Positions 33,606-45,106 of a stretch of DNA of 64,000 nucleotides are shown piece by piece (position 1 is the stretch's first letter; the number at the start of each line of letters is the position of its first letter). Origin of the DNA: Gambelia wislizenii. Lineage: Eukaryota > Chordata > Lepidosauria > Squamata > Crotaphytidae. Under the pieces are notes generated by a model, which saw only the letters and a program-made list of their open reading frames with translations, ran no database searches and was not told the DNA's origin. The DNA lies in the NCBI GenBank assembly GCA_030847615.1, contig JAUMIR010000003.1, positions 31,370,501-31,434,500 of the forward strand. Direction: 5' to 3'. Made by a program: the position numbers and the translations under genes.

Positions 33606-33843
33606 ATTTGGGACTCAAGAGCACCTGAAGGGGTGAGGGACCCATTAACATGGTCTGCCCCAGAAGGTATATGGATCCGGATGGATTCCTGATGGTTCTT
33701 GGGGTGTTCCCTAATGCCTTGGCAGGTAATTCTGTCAAAGCCCTGGTTGATCTCTGAAATGGGGAAATGATCAGGGTGGTGGATATGATTGCTCCTAGGC
33801 ATCCCTTCTCACAGAATAGAGCTAAACCAGCCCCCTGGTTTTC
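33606..33843 (+). pseudogene. L2 LINE, left part (split by the L1)
   Basis: Reads toward the L1 junction as decayed L2 coding sequence between endonuclease and RT. After removal of the L1 and one duplicate it continues into 40626 onward ('PLVFKGAGS' across the join, then L2 RT sequence). Frame is broken. Identification rests mainly on continuity with the right part. Confidence 0.55.
33828..33843. repeat. Target-site duplication, left copy (L1)
   Basis: CAGCCCCCTGGTTTTC, identical over 16 bp with 40610-40625. The element's A tail (T run on +) begins right after it. The duplicate ends in TTTTC, i.e. GAAAA on the other strand, a common type of L1 endonuclease site. Confidence 0.95.
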
Positions 33844-34213
33844 TTTCTTTTTTTTTTTTAGTTTATTGCAAAATTATTGTATATTCATACATTCATACAT
33901 TCATACATATATCACATAAATTACATACGTTATCAAACAACAACACATAAACAATACAACACCTAAACAAGACCCAATACACAATACACAATACAATACA
34001 AGACACAATATGAAACTTAAACATATTTCCAACTGGCGAGTATCGACTATGTTCTTATCGCTCAGTTGGTCAGTAAAATACATCAAATTTATAAACTTCC
34101 TTTCACTTTTCTTCTTCCTCTTCAAGTGTGTGATTTCATGTTTCATTCTCATCCCAGTTCTTAGATGTTTCATTAAGTTTCTGTTTCCTTTTTTTGATTT
34201 TCTCTATAGCTTG

Positions 34214-37200
34214 TTATTTTATGTTTATTAACCATTCCCCTCCCCCTATTTCTTTCCATAGGGGTATCAAGTTCCTCCAGACCTCGCAGTCCTTTAAAGT
34301 TTTCTTTTCATCCAAAATTGTTGTTAGTCTGTCCATTTCGTACATCTCTAATAGTTTATATTTCCACTCTTCCAGTTTTGGGGACTCCGCACTTTTCCAG
34401 TTCTTCGCAAGCACTATCCTGGCCGCTGTTACCATATATAATATAATCTTACTATAGATTTTCATATCTTGGTTTCTTATGCCTTGTAACATGTTTAAGA
34501 GATATATCTCAGGTTTACATGGGAATTCAATTTTCAAATGCTTACATATATTCCAGTGTATTCTTTTCCAGTACCCCCTGACTCGTTTGCAATTCCACCA
34601 TACATGGAAGTATGTGCCCGCTGCTTTCCCACATCTCCAGCATGTATTTGGAGATTTTTTATATATTTTTGCAATTTTATCCGGTGTAAGATACCACCTA
34701 AAAATCGACTTATAGAAGTTTTCTTTCAATCCATTACTTCTTGTGAACATGATGTTTTTAGTCCATGCCTTCTCCCAGTCAGCTAGTGGTATTTGATTTT
34801 TGCAGTCTCGGGCCCATGCAATCATGTATGGTTTTATAGTTTCTTGTTCCAGATTCAATTTCAAGATTTCTTTATACATTTTTGACATAAATTTCCCTTT
34901 CTCTTCCCATATTATTTTATCTACTTCATTCATTTCGTCTTCTATTCCTTCTCCAGCTACATCTCTTTTGAAATTCTCTATTAATTGTCTGATAAGAAAC
35001 CAATGACAATGAATGTTCTCTTTCCTCAATTCTTCCTCCGTTTTCATTTTATAAATTCCATTATCTTTCTTTAGAATCTCTCTATATCTTAACCATCTAT
35101 TTTTTACCAGGTTTTCCCTTTTATAAAAGGCTTCATGGGTGATATCCAAATAGGTATCTTCCAGTATAATTTTTCTTTGTATTTTAACCAGGTTTTTAAT
35201 AGTGCGCGTCGGATGACATGATGGGTAAAATCTTTATGTACCATGTTTTTTTTGTACCAGATATAAGCGTGCCACCCAAAGCGCAAGTTAAAACCCTCTA
35301 ACTGCAACAATCTCAGATTCTCCAGTCGTATCCATTCTCTAATCCATAAGAAGCAACTTGCTTCATAATAGCTTCTTATATCCGGGAAGGCTAACCCTCC
35401 CCTTTCTTTAACATCATATAATACCTTCCTCCTAATTCGTGGTTTTTTCTTCACCCATACAAATTCAAATATATCTTTATTTGCCATGTTAAAGAAATTT
35501 TCGTTATATAATATCGGGATGTTTTGGAACCAATATAGTAGCTTAGGTAGTACCACCATTTTTATCACTGCCATTCTACCCATCCATGATAGATTTAATT
35601 TGTTCCATCTTTCTAGTTCACCCTTTATATGCTTCCACCCCTTAATATAGTTGTTTTCATATAGATCTATGTTTTTACTCGTGATAACTATACCTAAATA
35701 TTTTGTTTTATTTTCCACTTTGATTCCTGTGATTTTCTCTAATTGTTGTTCTTCCCCTTTATTCATGTTTTTTGTGATTATCACTGTTTTATCCCTGTTT
35801 ATCGTTATCCCGGCTAATTGGCCATATTCCTCAATAGTTTTTAGTAACCTTTCAATATTCTCTATTGGATTATCTAGAAAATATACCACATCATCCGCAA
35901 ATGCTTTGTACTTGTATTGGTATTCTTGTAATTTGATCCCTCTTATCTGTTGGTCTACTCTGATTTTCCTGTTCAGGATCTCCAAAACTATAATAAATAG
36001 TAAAGGAGATAGAGGGCAGCCCTGTCGCGTACCTCTCTTAATCGGGCATAGTTTAGATTTCTCCCCATTAATTACTATGTAAGCTTCCTGTTTCTTATAT
36101 ACCTTCTCAATCCAATCCGTATATACTTTTCCGATCCCCATTTCTCTTAATACTATCTTCATAAATTCCCAATTAACGTTATCGAAGGCTTTTTCGGCGT
36201 CCATAAATACCATTGCTAGTTTTCTTTCATTACGTTTTTCATAATACTCCACCACATTTAATAATGTTCTCAAATTATCCTTTGTATTCCTACCTGGTAA
36301 AAACCCATTCTGGTCTTCATATACCCAAGATGTTAATACTTTTTTCAATCTTCCTGCTAATATATTAGTAAAGATTTTGTAGTCGATGTTTAATAATGAA
36401 ATTGGTCTATAGTTTTCCATTCTTGTTTGGTCTTTCCCTTCTTTGGGTATGAGAACAATATTCGCTTTTCTCCACGTATCTGGTATATCTATCTGGTTAA
36501 TCTCATTTAGAAGTTTATGCAATGGTTGTATTAGTTCTTCTATAAATATCTTATAGTACGCTACTGAGAAACCGTCTGGTCCCGGGGCCTTACCGTTTTT
36601 TAGTTTCCCTATTGCCTCCCTAATTTCTTCGATAGTTATGGGTTCGTTTAAGTTTTGTTTTTGTCTTTCTGTTATTTGCGGGATGTTTTCTTTCTCCAAA
36701 TAGTTTCTGATTTTTTCCTGTATTTCCTTTGAGCTTCTGTGCTCTCTGTAAATTCCACCAAAATATTTGTGAAAGCCCTCTATGATTTCTTTTTGTTTTG
36801 TTAACCTTTCATTATTTATCTTAATCTCTGTTATTACTTTTTTCTCCCTCTCTTTTCTAATCTTCCACGCCAACCATCTTCCTGGTTTATTTGCATATTC
36901 AAAGTATTTTTGGCGGGCGAATAACAGTTTCTGGCCAATTTCTATATTCATCTCTATTTCCAACTGTTTTCTTAACAGTTTTATCTCTTTATCTATTTTC
37001 TCGGCTCCAGGCTTTAGCTTGGCTATTTTTTCTTTCTGTCGTAGCTCTTCTGTAATTCTATTTATTTTTTCTTTTCTATCTTTTTTCTCTGCTATCTCCT
37101 GTCTCAATAGTTCTCCCCTCACTACTGCTTTTCCTGCATCCCATACTACATTCATTGATGTCCCCTTATCCATATTTTCCATAAAGTACTGTTTTATAGT

Positions 37201-37986
37201 CTTCTTTATTTGTTCTATTATTTTATCTTTTTTCAATAGCATGTCATTCAATTTCCACTCAAAAGAATTTTTCCTTCTGCCCATTTCCATTACTACCGGT
37301 GCATGATCTGATATTATTCTTTGCATTATTTTGACTTTTTTAACCTCTTTTTGTAGTGTTTTAGATATCATAAACATATCAATTCTGGACCAGCTCTGGT
37401 GTCGGTCTGAGTAGAAGGTGTAATCTTTTTCCGTGGCATGTCGATGTCTCCATATATCTATTAGTCCCAATTGGTCTATTAGCTCCCTTGCTGTATTTGG
37501 GAGTATCCCTTGTTTTCTTTTCCTAATTTCCCTACTGGACCTATCTTTTTCTACTTCGCATACTGCATTCCAATCACCTGCTATGATAATATTCAGATAA
37601 TCATAATTCACTACCTCTGTTAACAGTTCCTGAAAGAATCTTTTTTTATTCTCTTGAGGGGCGTATAATCCTATTATCAATATTTCTTTGTCCAATATCT
37701 TAACTTCTACTCCAATATAATGTCCTTTGTTATCATTGAATATCTCTTTAGATTCGTATTTTTTGTTTACATAAATTGCCACTCCTCTCTTTTTTTTACC
37801 GTATTTAGTAGAGTATAATTTTCCTAGATTTGGCTTCTCTATTAGTCTTGTATCTTGTTCTCTAATGTGTGTTTCTTGTAAAACAATAATGTCTGCTTTT
37901 TGTTTTCCTATATGGTGAAATATTCTTCTTCTTTTTTCAGGACTGTTTAATCCTTTCACGTTCCATGTCCAAAGTTTGTCCTTCAT
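34214..37986 (-). CDS. L1 ORF2: AP endonuclease-reverse transcriptase, one frameshift
   Basis: The 960-codon frame 35104-37986 and the 311-codon frame 34214-35149 overlap by 46 bp, so a single small indel there separates them. Endonuclease (residues about 1-235): T-W-N-V at 7-10, Q-E-T-H at 37-40, G-D-W-N at 137-140, R-I-D at 201-203 and S-D-H at 226-228. RT: G-P-D-G-F near 470, Y-R-P-I-S-L-L near 526, F-M-D-A-E-K-A-F-D near 594-602 (catalytic D596), R-Q-G-C-P-L-S near 654, and F-A-D-D at 696-699. The second frame carries the Cys-rich C-terminus (C-W-R-C-G-K...F-H-V-W-W-N-C). The protein nicks DNA and copies the L1 RNA at the nick (target-primed reverse transcription). Length matches usual L1 ORF2 (about 1,260-1,280). 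The + strand frames at 35651-36082 and 36782-37306 are shadows. Confidence 0.95.
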
Positions 37987-38054
37987 CCTTTACTCCTGTC
38001 TTATTTATTTATTCTGTTTTTCCTGTTCTTAGTTTTCCTCTCCTTGACTCCCTT

Positions 38055-39272
38055 CTACCTCTCCTTCTTCCTCCTCATCTTCGTCTTCCCCCTCACTTTC
38101 TTCATCTTCCCCCCCATTGCTCCTTCATCTATACTAGACTCACTCAATTGATCTCTTGGGGTCTCCATTTCTGGTTCTTGACTTTCTTTTTCCTCTTCTT
38201 CATTCAAGTCTAATGATTGTCCTTTTAACTCACCTTTGGATACCAACTGTCTCTTATTCCTTTTCTGGTATTTCTCTATCTTTTCGTCTTTTCCTTCTCG
38301 TTCAACTTTCCCATGTTCATTTTCTCCTTCCTTTCTGTAGGTTATTTCACTCCTCTCCCCCTGCCTTGTATCCTTTCCTTCTTCTTCTTCTCCCCTTCCG
38401 TTTTCTTTCCTTCCCCTCTCCGTCGTTTTCCTGATCTTGTTTAGAAATTCCTTTGCTTTTATTACTGTGTTTATTTTATAGTTTTTATAGTTGTAGGTGC
38501 ACGATATCCCTTCTATCTTGTTCCATTTATATGGAATGTTTTCTAATTTCAACAGTTGGGTCAGAAATCGATAGTCCTGTCTCTTTTTTAATACTTGTAG
38601 TGGAATATCCTTATAGATTTTAATGTCTTGACCTTCAATTACCAGTATTTTTTTATAACTCTCCTGAATTACTATATCCTTTACTCTTTCCCTTGTGAAA
38701 TATACCACTATATCTCGTGGCAATTTCTTCTTTTTGGCTATCCACGAGTCTATTCTATAAATTTTGTCCACCTCCCCATCTAGTTGCTGTGGAGACCACC
38801 CTATATAGTCCGCTAACACCGGTATAACCCTAATTTCCAGGTTTTCATTTCTTTGTTCATTTAAGCCTCTTAGTTTTATACACCTTGACCTGATTTTTAA
38901 TTCATGTACTGTTCTTTGGGTGCCTTCATATTCTATTCTTGACTCTAACGTTTTAGTTTTCATCTCTAAGCTTTTTGTTTTATTTTGCATTTCTTGTATC
39001 TCCCCACTCATTCTTGTAATATCTCTTGTTACCGTTTCTAGTTGGTTTCCAAATTTATCTAATTGTTTTTGTAGATCCTTTCTAATCTCCTCTTTTAATT
39101 CTTTCATTTCTGATTTTATGTTACAACTTAGTTTTTTAAATTCGTTCAAGAGCAATTGGTTTGTATCTGATATTTTATACGCCATCTCTAGGGAAGGCCT
39201 TCTAGAGATTTGTGCTTGACCTTGGCCTTGTGCTGTTGTTTTCCTAGTGTTAGGCATCTCTATCTTTCTCAC
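38055..39272 (-). CDS. L1 ORF1: RNA-binding chaperone-like protein, open
   Basis: 405 codons with no stop. A second Met five codons downstream (M-P-N-T-R-K) could also serve as start. Order: short basic N-terminus; a heptad-rich coiled coil (about 45-115, many L/I/M at a/d positions with K/E); an RRM-like domain (about 120-215, 'IKLRGLNEQRNENLEIRVIP', 'VDKIYRIDS', 'PRDIVVYFTRERVKDIV'); and a C-terminal domain (about 215-285, 'ILVIEGQDIKIYKDIPLQVL', 'YKWNKIEGISCTY'). The last ~120 residues are an unusual K/E/R-rich low-complexity tail. L1 ORF1p trimerises by its coiled coil and coats the element RNA. It sits 68 bp upstream of ORF2, the usual bicistronic L1 layout. Confidence 0.92.
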   Translation of the reverse strand: MRKIEMPNTRKTTAQGQGQAQISRRPSLEMAYKISDTNQLLLNEFKKLSCNIKSEMKELKEEIRKDLQKQLDKFGNQLETVTRDITRMSGEIQEMQNKTKSLEMKTKTLESRIEYEGTQRTVHELKIRSRCIKLRGLNEQRNENLEIRVIPVLADYIGWSPQQLDGEVDKIYRIDSWIAKKKKLPRDIVVYFTRERVKDIVIQESYKKILVIEGQDIKIYKDIPLQVLKKRQDYRFLTQLLKLENIPYKWNKIEGISCTYNYKNYKINTVIKAKEFLNKIRKTTERGRKENGRGEEEEGKDTRQGERSEITYRKEGENEHGKVEREGKDEKIEKYQKRNKRQLVSKGELKGQSLDLNEEEEKESQEPEMETPRDQLSESSIDEGAMGGKMKKVRGKTKMRRKKER

Positions 39273-40609
39273 CTTTTCTTCCCCCTCGTAGTCTAGCTCA
39301 GTCTTTGTATGTTTTACCTCAGTTCCGCTTTAATTTTATAATCTTACATTGAATACCACCTTTATTTTCCAAAGATTCTCCACCTTTTTAGAGACTTTTG
39401 TAGGAGTTTCCAATATCAATGTCAATATCATAGATTTCCAATTATCAATTGTGCTCAACACCTATTACCATATAACTCTATATTCCTTCCCCCATAAAAT
39501 TACATGAATTTCATGAGTTGCCTGAATATGTTCCTAAATCAATTTTAATATCTCAATATTAAACTCTCAAGTATTTATCTTCAGCCACTATTTTTTATGT
39601 CTGTATAAACATCTAGATAAACGTCAAATTTCAGAGCTTCAATAGTCTTTGCCACCCTTTGGCTTTACCTTTCCTTACCCCCACCCTCACTTCATATCCC
39701 ACTAGGTCCCTTATATAAAGTATTTAACAAACAGTATTTAACAGACAGAACTGAGATCAAATGATACCAGTGTAGCTTCAATGTTCAGTTCGGTGTAATA
39801 AACAAGTTAATAGTTCTCTTAATCTATTTCAATTCAGCCTAATTCAATCCGTCTGGTATGTTTTAGTCCAGACTTCCTTCCTCTTTTTTTTTTTTATTTC
39901 TCCTTTTTCCTGGTTGTTATAGTGGCTGAAGTTGTTATCTACTTTCTCCACCCTTCTCTCTCCTCAGTGCTTGTAGTATTTTCACGTCTTCTTACTCAAT
40001 CTGCAGTTAATTCCCTCTTATTGTCCTATAACCTCCGATTCAATTCTTAGTTATTTTCAAATACTTCTAATTTCCCAGATCTTCTATTTCTCTCTCTCTC
40101 CCTCTTTCTTTCCCCTTCCCTTTTAGTTTGACTGCATTTTAGTATTCCGCTTTCCTCCAGCGTTTCTCTACCGAGTAGCCCCACCCAGGGGATTTGTAAT
40201 GGATTCCGTCCGGCTTTTATCCAGCTCCCAGTCCAAAATTATTTAGTCCAAACAGTTAACACCTCGGGATTTCCCCACTTGATGAGTTAGAAAATTTTCT
40301 TACTTTTAATTCTTTCGAAGAAGTCTCCCTCAGAGTGGTGGCGACAGCGTCGCTGTATATCAGCTGCTCTTTGTTTGTGGGAGCGGCTAACACCCTTCTC
40401 AGCCGTTCGCGGTTTGTTATTCCTCCGCCTCCTCCTCCTTCTCTCCGCTAGGGCTGGAATTTGGGGTCACCTCCTCAGTCACCCTTACCCCGGGTGATTC
40501 TTTACCCCTCCTCCTGCTGTTTCGAGGGGTTTATCCCACAAACAGAGCGGGGAGGTTTGCGAGCTCCGCAGACTCCCTCCTCCTCGGTCGCCTCTCCACC
40601 GGAAGTTCG
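39273..40609 (-). promoter_or_regulatory. L1 5' UTR / internal promoter region
   Basis: 1.34 kb upstream of ORF1. The distal ~300 bp (40300-40609) is GC- and CpG-rich in contrast to AT-rich flanks, as expected for an L1 internal promoter. An ETS/GABP-type core CCGGAAGT (+ orientation) lies at 40599-40606, within a dozen bases of the element's 5' end. The proximal part (39273-40140) is AT-rich. Activity is inferred. Confidence 0.7.
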
Positions 40610-40625
40610 CAGCCCCCTGGTTTTC
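40610..40625. repeat. Target-site duplication, right copy (L1)
   Basis: Exact copy of the 16-bp sequence at 33828-33843, marking the L1 5' end at 40609 and continuing into L2 sequence. Confidence 0.95.
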
Positions 40626-42510
40626 AAAGGAGCTGGAAGTGATGAAATAGGCATGAAGGAGACTAGAGTGAAAGTGGCAGAAAACTCAGAGTGAATTTGA
40701 CAGAAAACAGGCTAAAATCTATCTGAAGGCCTATCATGGGGCAACAAGGGTAGCAAAAAAGGCTTTTCTGGCAACACTGTTGCATCCAAACAGAACCATT
40801 CAGCAGAGCTGCTACAAGTAGTCAGGGATATGTTTCAATCTGGTCCAAGGGAGAATGTAACTCAACAGTGCTCTGCAATGAATTTGCCTACCATTCACAG
40901 ATAAAATTGCTTAGCTTCACTGTGATTTAGATGCCAGAGTTAATACAGTTCCAGTGGATGTAATCTTCAATCCTACTTGTCCAATGTTGATGGATCCTTT
41001 TTAATTTGTTCAGCCTGAGAAAATGGACAGGATCCTTGGAGAGGTAAGAGCCACCACATATGTGCTAGATTTTGCCCTTCCTAAATAATTAAATAGAATC
41101 ATAGGGTCATAGAGTTGAAAGAGACCACAAGGGCCATCTAGTCCAACACCATGTCATGCAGGAATCCCCTATCAAAGCACTCCTGACAGATGGCCACCCA
41201 GCCTCTGTTTAAAAATCTCCAAAGAAGAAGACTCCACACACTCTGAGGCAGTGCATGCCACTGCCAAACAGCTCTTACTGTCAGGAAGTTCTTCCTAATG
41301 TTTAGATGGAATCTCTTTTTCAGTAAATAGGCTAGTAGAGGACTGGCTGAGAAGCAATTAATGCTTCTTTACAAGAAGGCAGGGTCCTAACATGCCTGAA
41401 GTAGGTTGTGGTATAACCTCTTCTGAAAAATCCTTCCCTGGATCCTACTGTACTGGATAACTATAGACCAGTCTCCAACATTATGTTTTTGGGCAAGGCA
41501 CTAGGGGTTCGTGGATGAGACAGATTATCTAAATCCATTTCAGTCTGTTTTCAAGCCTGGTTATGGGATGGAAACAGCTTGGTGGAAGACCTATGAAGGA
41601 AACTGGACAGGGTGTGTGTCCCTGTTGGTTCTGCTGGACCTCTCTTGATATTATTGACAATAGTATCCTTCTGAGTCACCTCTCTGGGATGGGGCTTGGG
41701 GACATTGTTCTATAGTGCCTTCATTCTTTCTTAGGGTGTGTGTGCTCTCAGAAGGTGGTGCTAGGGGATTCCTGCTCAACTTCATAGCCATTGGCCTGTG
41801 GAGTCCCTCAGGGTTCAGTCTTGTCCTCCATGCTACTTAACATATACACGCAAACTCTAGGAGAGGTCTCTGGTATGCTAATGATACCCAGCCCTGTTAC
41901 TCCATTCTCACCCAATTCCAAGGAAGCTGTTCCTGTGTTAAAGCAGTATGTGGCCACGGTAATGGACTGGATGAGGACAAATAAAATGAAGCTTATTACA
42001 GACAAGACAGAGGTGCTCCTGGTCAGTCAAAAGACAGATGTGGGAATAAAGATTTAGCCTATGTTAGATGGAGTTAAATTCCCCTGAAAATGCAGGTACA
42101 CAGTTTGGAGGTAATCTTGGATTCAGCTCTGAGCCTGGATGCCCACCATTAAAATTAGTGTACCAACTGTGGCCATTCCTGGATAAGTTGTATCTGGCCA
42201 TGGTGGCATATGTCTTGATAACATCCTGTTTGGATTACTGTAATACACTCTTTGTGGGGTTGCCTTTGAAAAATGCTCAGAAACATCAGTTGGCCCAGAG
42301 ATCCGCAGCCAGATTGTTAAGTGGGGCTGGCTGCAGGGAGCACAAACTCCTTTGATGCAACAGCTCCACTGACTGCTGGTCTGTTTCTGGGCAAAATTCA
42401 AAGTGTTTTGATGATCTGTAAAGCCCTAAATATAGCTTGGATCCAGGTTATTTGAAGGACTGAAACTCGCTTTCTGAGCTCATTAGAGCTATAAGAGCAC
42501 CTAGACTGGA
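40626..42510 (+). pseudogene. L2 LINE, right part (split by L1, later hit by CR1)
   Basis: Continuation of 33606-33843. Fragments in order: linker (40626-40970), 'CVLDFALPK'-like region (41055-41085), then the CR1 insertion, then RT pieces: 'YPVSN'-type sequence near 41455, '[20 protein letters not shown]' (motif B, 41794-41850), a lost motif C, 'VATVMDWMRTNKMKLITDKT' (41948-42007), 'LITSCLDYCNTLFVGLPL' (42212-42268), 'AARLLSGAGCREH' (42305-42345) and 'KALNIAWIQVI'-like sequence near 42420. Many indels and stops. Confidence 0.75.
41096..41335 (-). mobile_element. CR1 LINE 3' end inserted in the L2
   Basis: 'agaatcatagggtcatagag' at the 3' end (41096), then 'gaccacaagggccatctagt', 'ggccacccagcctctgttta' and 'ggaagttcttcctaatgttt' toward the truncated 5' side. 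It matches the 3' end of the CR1 at 60250-60460 read in reverse. L2 sequence lies on both sides. Confidence 0.82.
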
Positions 42511-43419
42511 CTGTGTTACCCTATATGCTTGGGGGTCTTAAGGGCCCTCAAAATATTGATATTAATTTGAGGAATTATACTCAGTTTGGCTATGTAAGAA
42601 GGGGAAAGAGATAGCAAGATATTTTGACCTATGTTTATCAGTACTAAGGAGGAAACATTAAGCTATGTAGTATAATAATTGACTTTTTTGAGAAAACAAT
42701 AATAACAACATTCACACAAGGCTGGTGAATAAAATAGGGGCTAGAGGAATAGAGGAGGGATTTATTTATTTATTTATTTAGGGAGGTATGACATCTTGTC
42801 CTGTAGAGATTAGGTTGTGGAAGAAACCTGCAGAGTGGGGGTCCAGAACAGGAATGGTTACACAATCTGACGTGACATAAAGAAGCGGAGGAACTGTACA
42901 CTTGGCTGCTCAGATAGACATAATATCCACAGGATCTGTGTTCATTTGAGGGAAGACTTGGAAGGGTTTTTATAGTCAATAATTGCCTTCCAGGGATGGG
43001 GTTTAGAGTGATAGACAATGTTTCTTGGAGTTGCTCGGGGTGAGACAATAGACACTCTAGATATGTTAATGGCATCTTAAGGTGCAAACACTTCGTGTTT
43101 GAATGGAGGAAGCAACTACCTTTGTTTGGGGAAGGGTAAAGGTTTGGGGATCATTTACAAGTTTGACTCTCCCAGCTTTAGCTGATAGGATTAGCCAGGG
43201 GAACCAACCTTCAGTTGCAAATTAAGATTTCTTTGGAATTTGGTTTGGCTCCTTCTTAAGTGTATATCTGACTAAGCAATGTTTGTCTTTGGGCTTCCTA
43301 GTTGGAGAATTTCATAGGTTTTAATGGCCACACTATGAGGAAGGCCACATTTAACCTAATTATCAAATAATGCCAATTTATTATAGACGGATATGGGGAA
43401 GGGGGTGTCAGGGCTGGTA
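42511..43419. other. No gene recognised
   Basis: Unassigned; a (ttta)n run at about 42761-42780. The 105-residue - frame at 42770-43087 lacks a domain. Confidence 0.5.
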
Positions 43420-43696
43420 GCAATTGTATCATCCTGCATGAGTCTACCTGGGCTCTATGATCTTCAGGAAAGAGGCTTTTCTCAGTCCCACCACTCCTAG
43501 GCTCATTTTTGTGGGAACAAGGGAAAGGGTTTTCTCAGCTGCTGCTAGCAGAGTTTGGAACTTCCTCTCCTGTCAGCAAGGCAAAACATTTTTATGCCAC
43601 AAGGCTTTTACAAACTGATTGGAGTTGGGCTTGTAATGCTGTGTGGTGCTATTTTTAAGGTTTGTATACATTCTTTTAATGATGCAGTTAAGCCAG
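43420..43696 (+). mobile_element. L2 LINE 3' fragment
   Basis: 'aaagaggcttttctcagtcc', 'ctgctgctagcagagtttgg', 'cttcctctcctgtcagcaag', 'acatttttatgccacaagg' and 'ggagttgggcttgtaatgct' follow the same order as the L2 end at 44110-44571. Confidence 0.65.
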
Positions 43697-44106
43697 TTCT
43701 TGATGCTAATATTCTGGCTCAGAAAGCTGAGCTGCAAATGAAACTTAAATTCAGCCACCAATAATTGTATTAATTTTCCAAGACATTTATTGGTTAGTGG
43801 TAAGGCAAGCTGAGCTTAATAAAAGCAAGAAAGCATTACAATGTGATATTTATTGATTATTACACTTCTTCACTGCATTCTTCTCACTATATATGCTGAT
43901 TATATAGTTTTTAATTCTATCATGCCTAAAGATTTCAAACAAGGTTTTACACTGAAAAAAATAGCATTTAACGATCTTCTAATACATGCCTTCTTATTTC
44001 TAGGAGCCTGACTGCTGTAAAATACATGCACAGTTGGAGAATCTCTATTGTCAGTATAATGTCATGTACTGAATAAACTCTATAGAGCTCTGATCCAGGC
44101 TATCTG
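43697..44106 (+). repeat. Unclassified repeat A, direct copy
   Basis: About 410 bp closely matching, in reverse complement, 54950-55365. Shared blocks include 'ctcagaaagc', 'caaatgaaacttaaattcag', 'ttaattttccaagacattta', 'aagaaagcattacaatgtg', 'taaagatttcaaa' and 'agagctctgatccaggctat'-like sequence at its right edge. No frame. In both places an L2 3' end follows on the same strand. Confidence 0.75.
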
Positions 44107-44571
44107 AAGGATTGTATCATCTGATGTGAGCCTACCTTCAGGGAAGAGGCCCACCACCTTCCCAGGCTTATTTGGTGGGAACAAAGACTGCTCCAGATTT
44201 TTGAATTCCCTCCCTCAAGAGACCAGGATGGCCCCAACTTCAGGAAGGCCCCATTCTTGCTCTCCTTCTGTCAGCAAGTCAAAACATTTTTATGCTATCA
44301 GGCTTTTAAAACTTGGGTTGAGTTGGGCTTTGATTTCTGCATGGTGCTGTTTATAAAGTTTGTACATAGTCTTTTAATGAACATTAAAATTTTAATGGCT
44401 AATGTTTTAATCCTTTATATATTCTGTAATTGCTTTTTAAATGTTATATTTTTGTTAATGTTCTAGTATGTTTTTAAAATTTGTATTATTTTAGATATAT
44501 TGCTAGTGGCCTTGAATCCCACTATTGGGAGAAAGGTGGGATAAAAATGAATAAAATAAATAAATAAATAG
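44107..44571 (+). mobile_element. L2 LINE 3' end
   Basis: 'gaggcccaccaccttcccag', 'ctggtgggaacaaag'-type and 'tgaattccctccctcaagag' lead into a 3' UTR ending 'tagtggccttgaatcccact..gagaaaggtgggataaaaatg' and an (ataa)n tail at 44548-44571. Confidence 0.72.
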
Positions 44572-45106
44572 TGAAATCCCCAATTACAGCAATATTTGCA
44601 CAGGAAGCAGTATTTTCTGTACAGGGAATGCTGTACAAATATTGGTCAAGATTCTAGAACAGCTATTTAGTTAACTACTTAACCAAGTAGTGTTTCCTGG
44701 TCGCACACACCCCAACATACACAATCCTGATGTATTAGGGAGCAGCTGCTGCCAGTAACAGGGATCAATTCTCCTGTTGGTCATTGAACAGCAGACTGAC
44801 ATTTCCACCTCCCCCAGTGAGCAGTCTCTGGTGTATCAGTTAGAAGCAGGATCTCTGTTGCAATTACTCCTCCCACTAGAGATTGCTTATAGGAAGGGGA
44901 TTGAAACATCAGTCTACTGTGTTTCGATTGACATGAGAACAGACCCGCATTGCTCACAGTAGCTGATGCCCATTCAGTCAGTACTAGAGGACTTTTACAA
45001 CTCCTGTGTATTCCCTACACTATTGAATACAGTTGGACCCCTGGACCACTGACACAGTATCTGTGGTTTCAGTGATCCATGGGACACAAAGTAGGGGACA
45101 TATGCC

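Larger units (their letters stand above)
33844..40609 (-). mobile_element. Full-length L1 LINE, nearly intact
   Basis: 6,766 bp between perfect 16-bp duplications. On - it has a 1.34-kb GC- and CpG-rich 5' UTR, ORF1 (405 codons), ~68 bp spacer, ORF2 (about 1,270 codons in two frames), a ~350-bp 3' UTR and a short A tail (T-rich run 33844-33860 on +). The 3' UTR holds several 'catacatt' repeats (33885-33910). L1 identity comes from the endonuclease and RT motifs, the C-terminal Cys-rich segment and an ORF1 of coiled-coil plus RRM-like type. Low decay and intact duplications indicate recent insertion. Confidence 0.95.

Noticed and set aside
36782..37306. 174-residue + frame and the 143-residue + frame at 35651-36082
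   Set aside because: Antisense of L1 ORF2; hydrophobic F/S-rich composition is the usual shadow of a K/E-rich coding strand.
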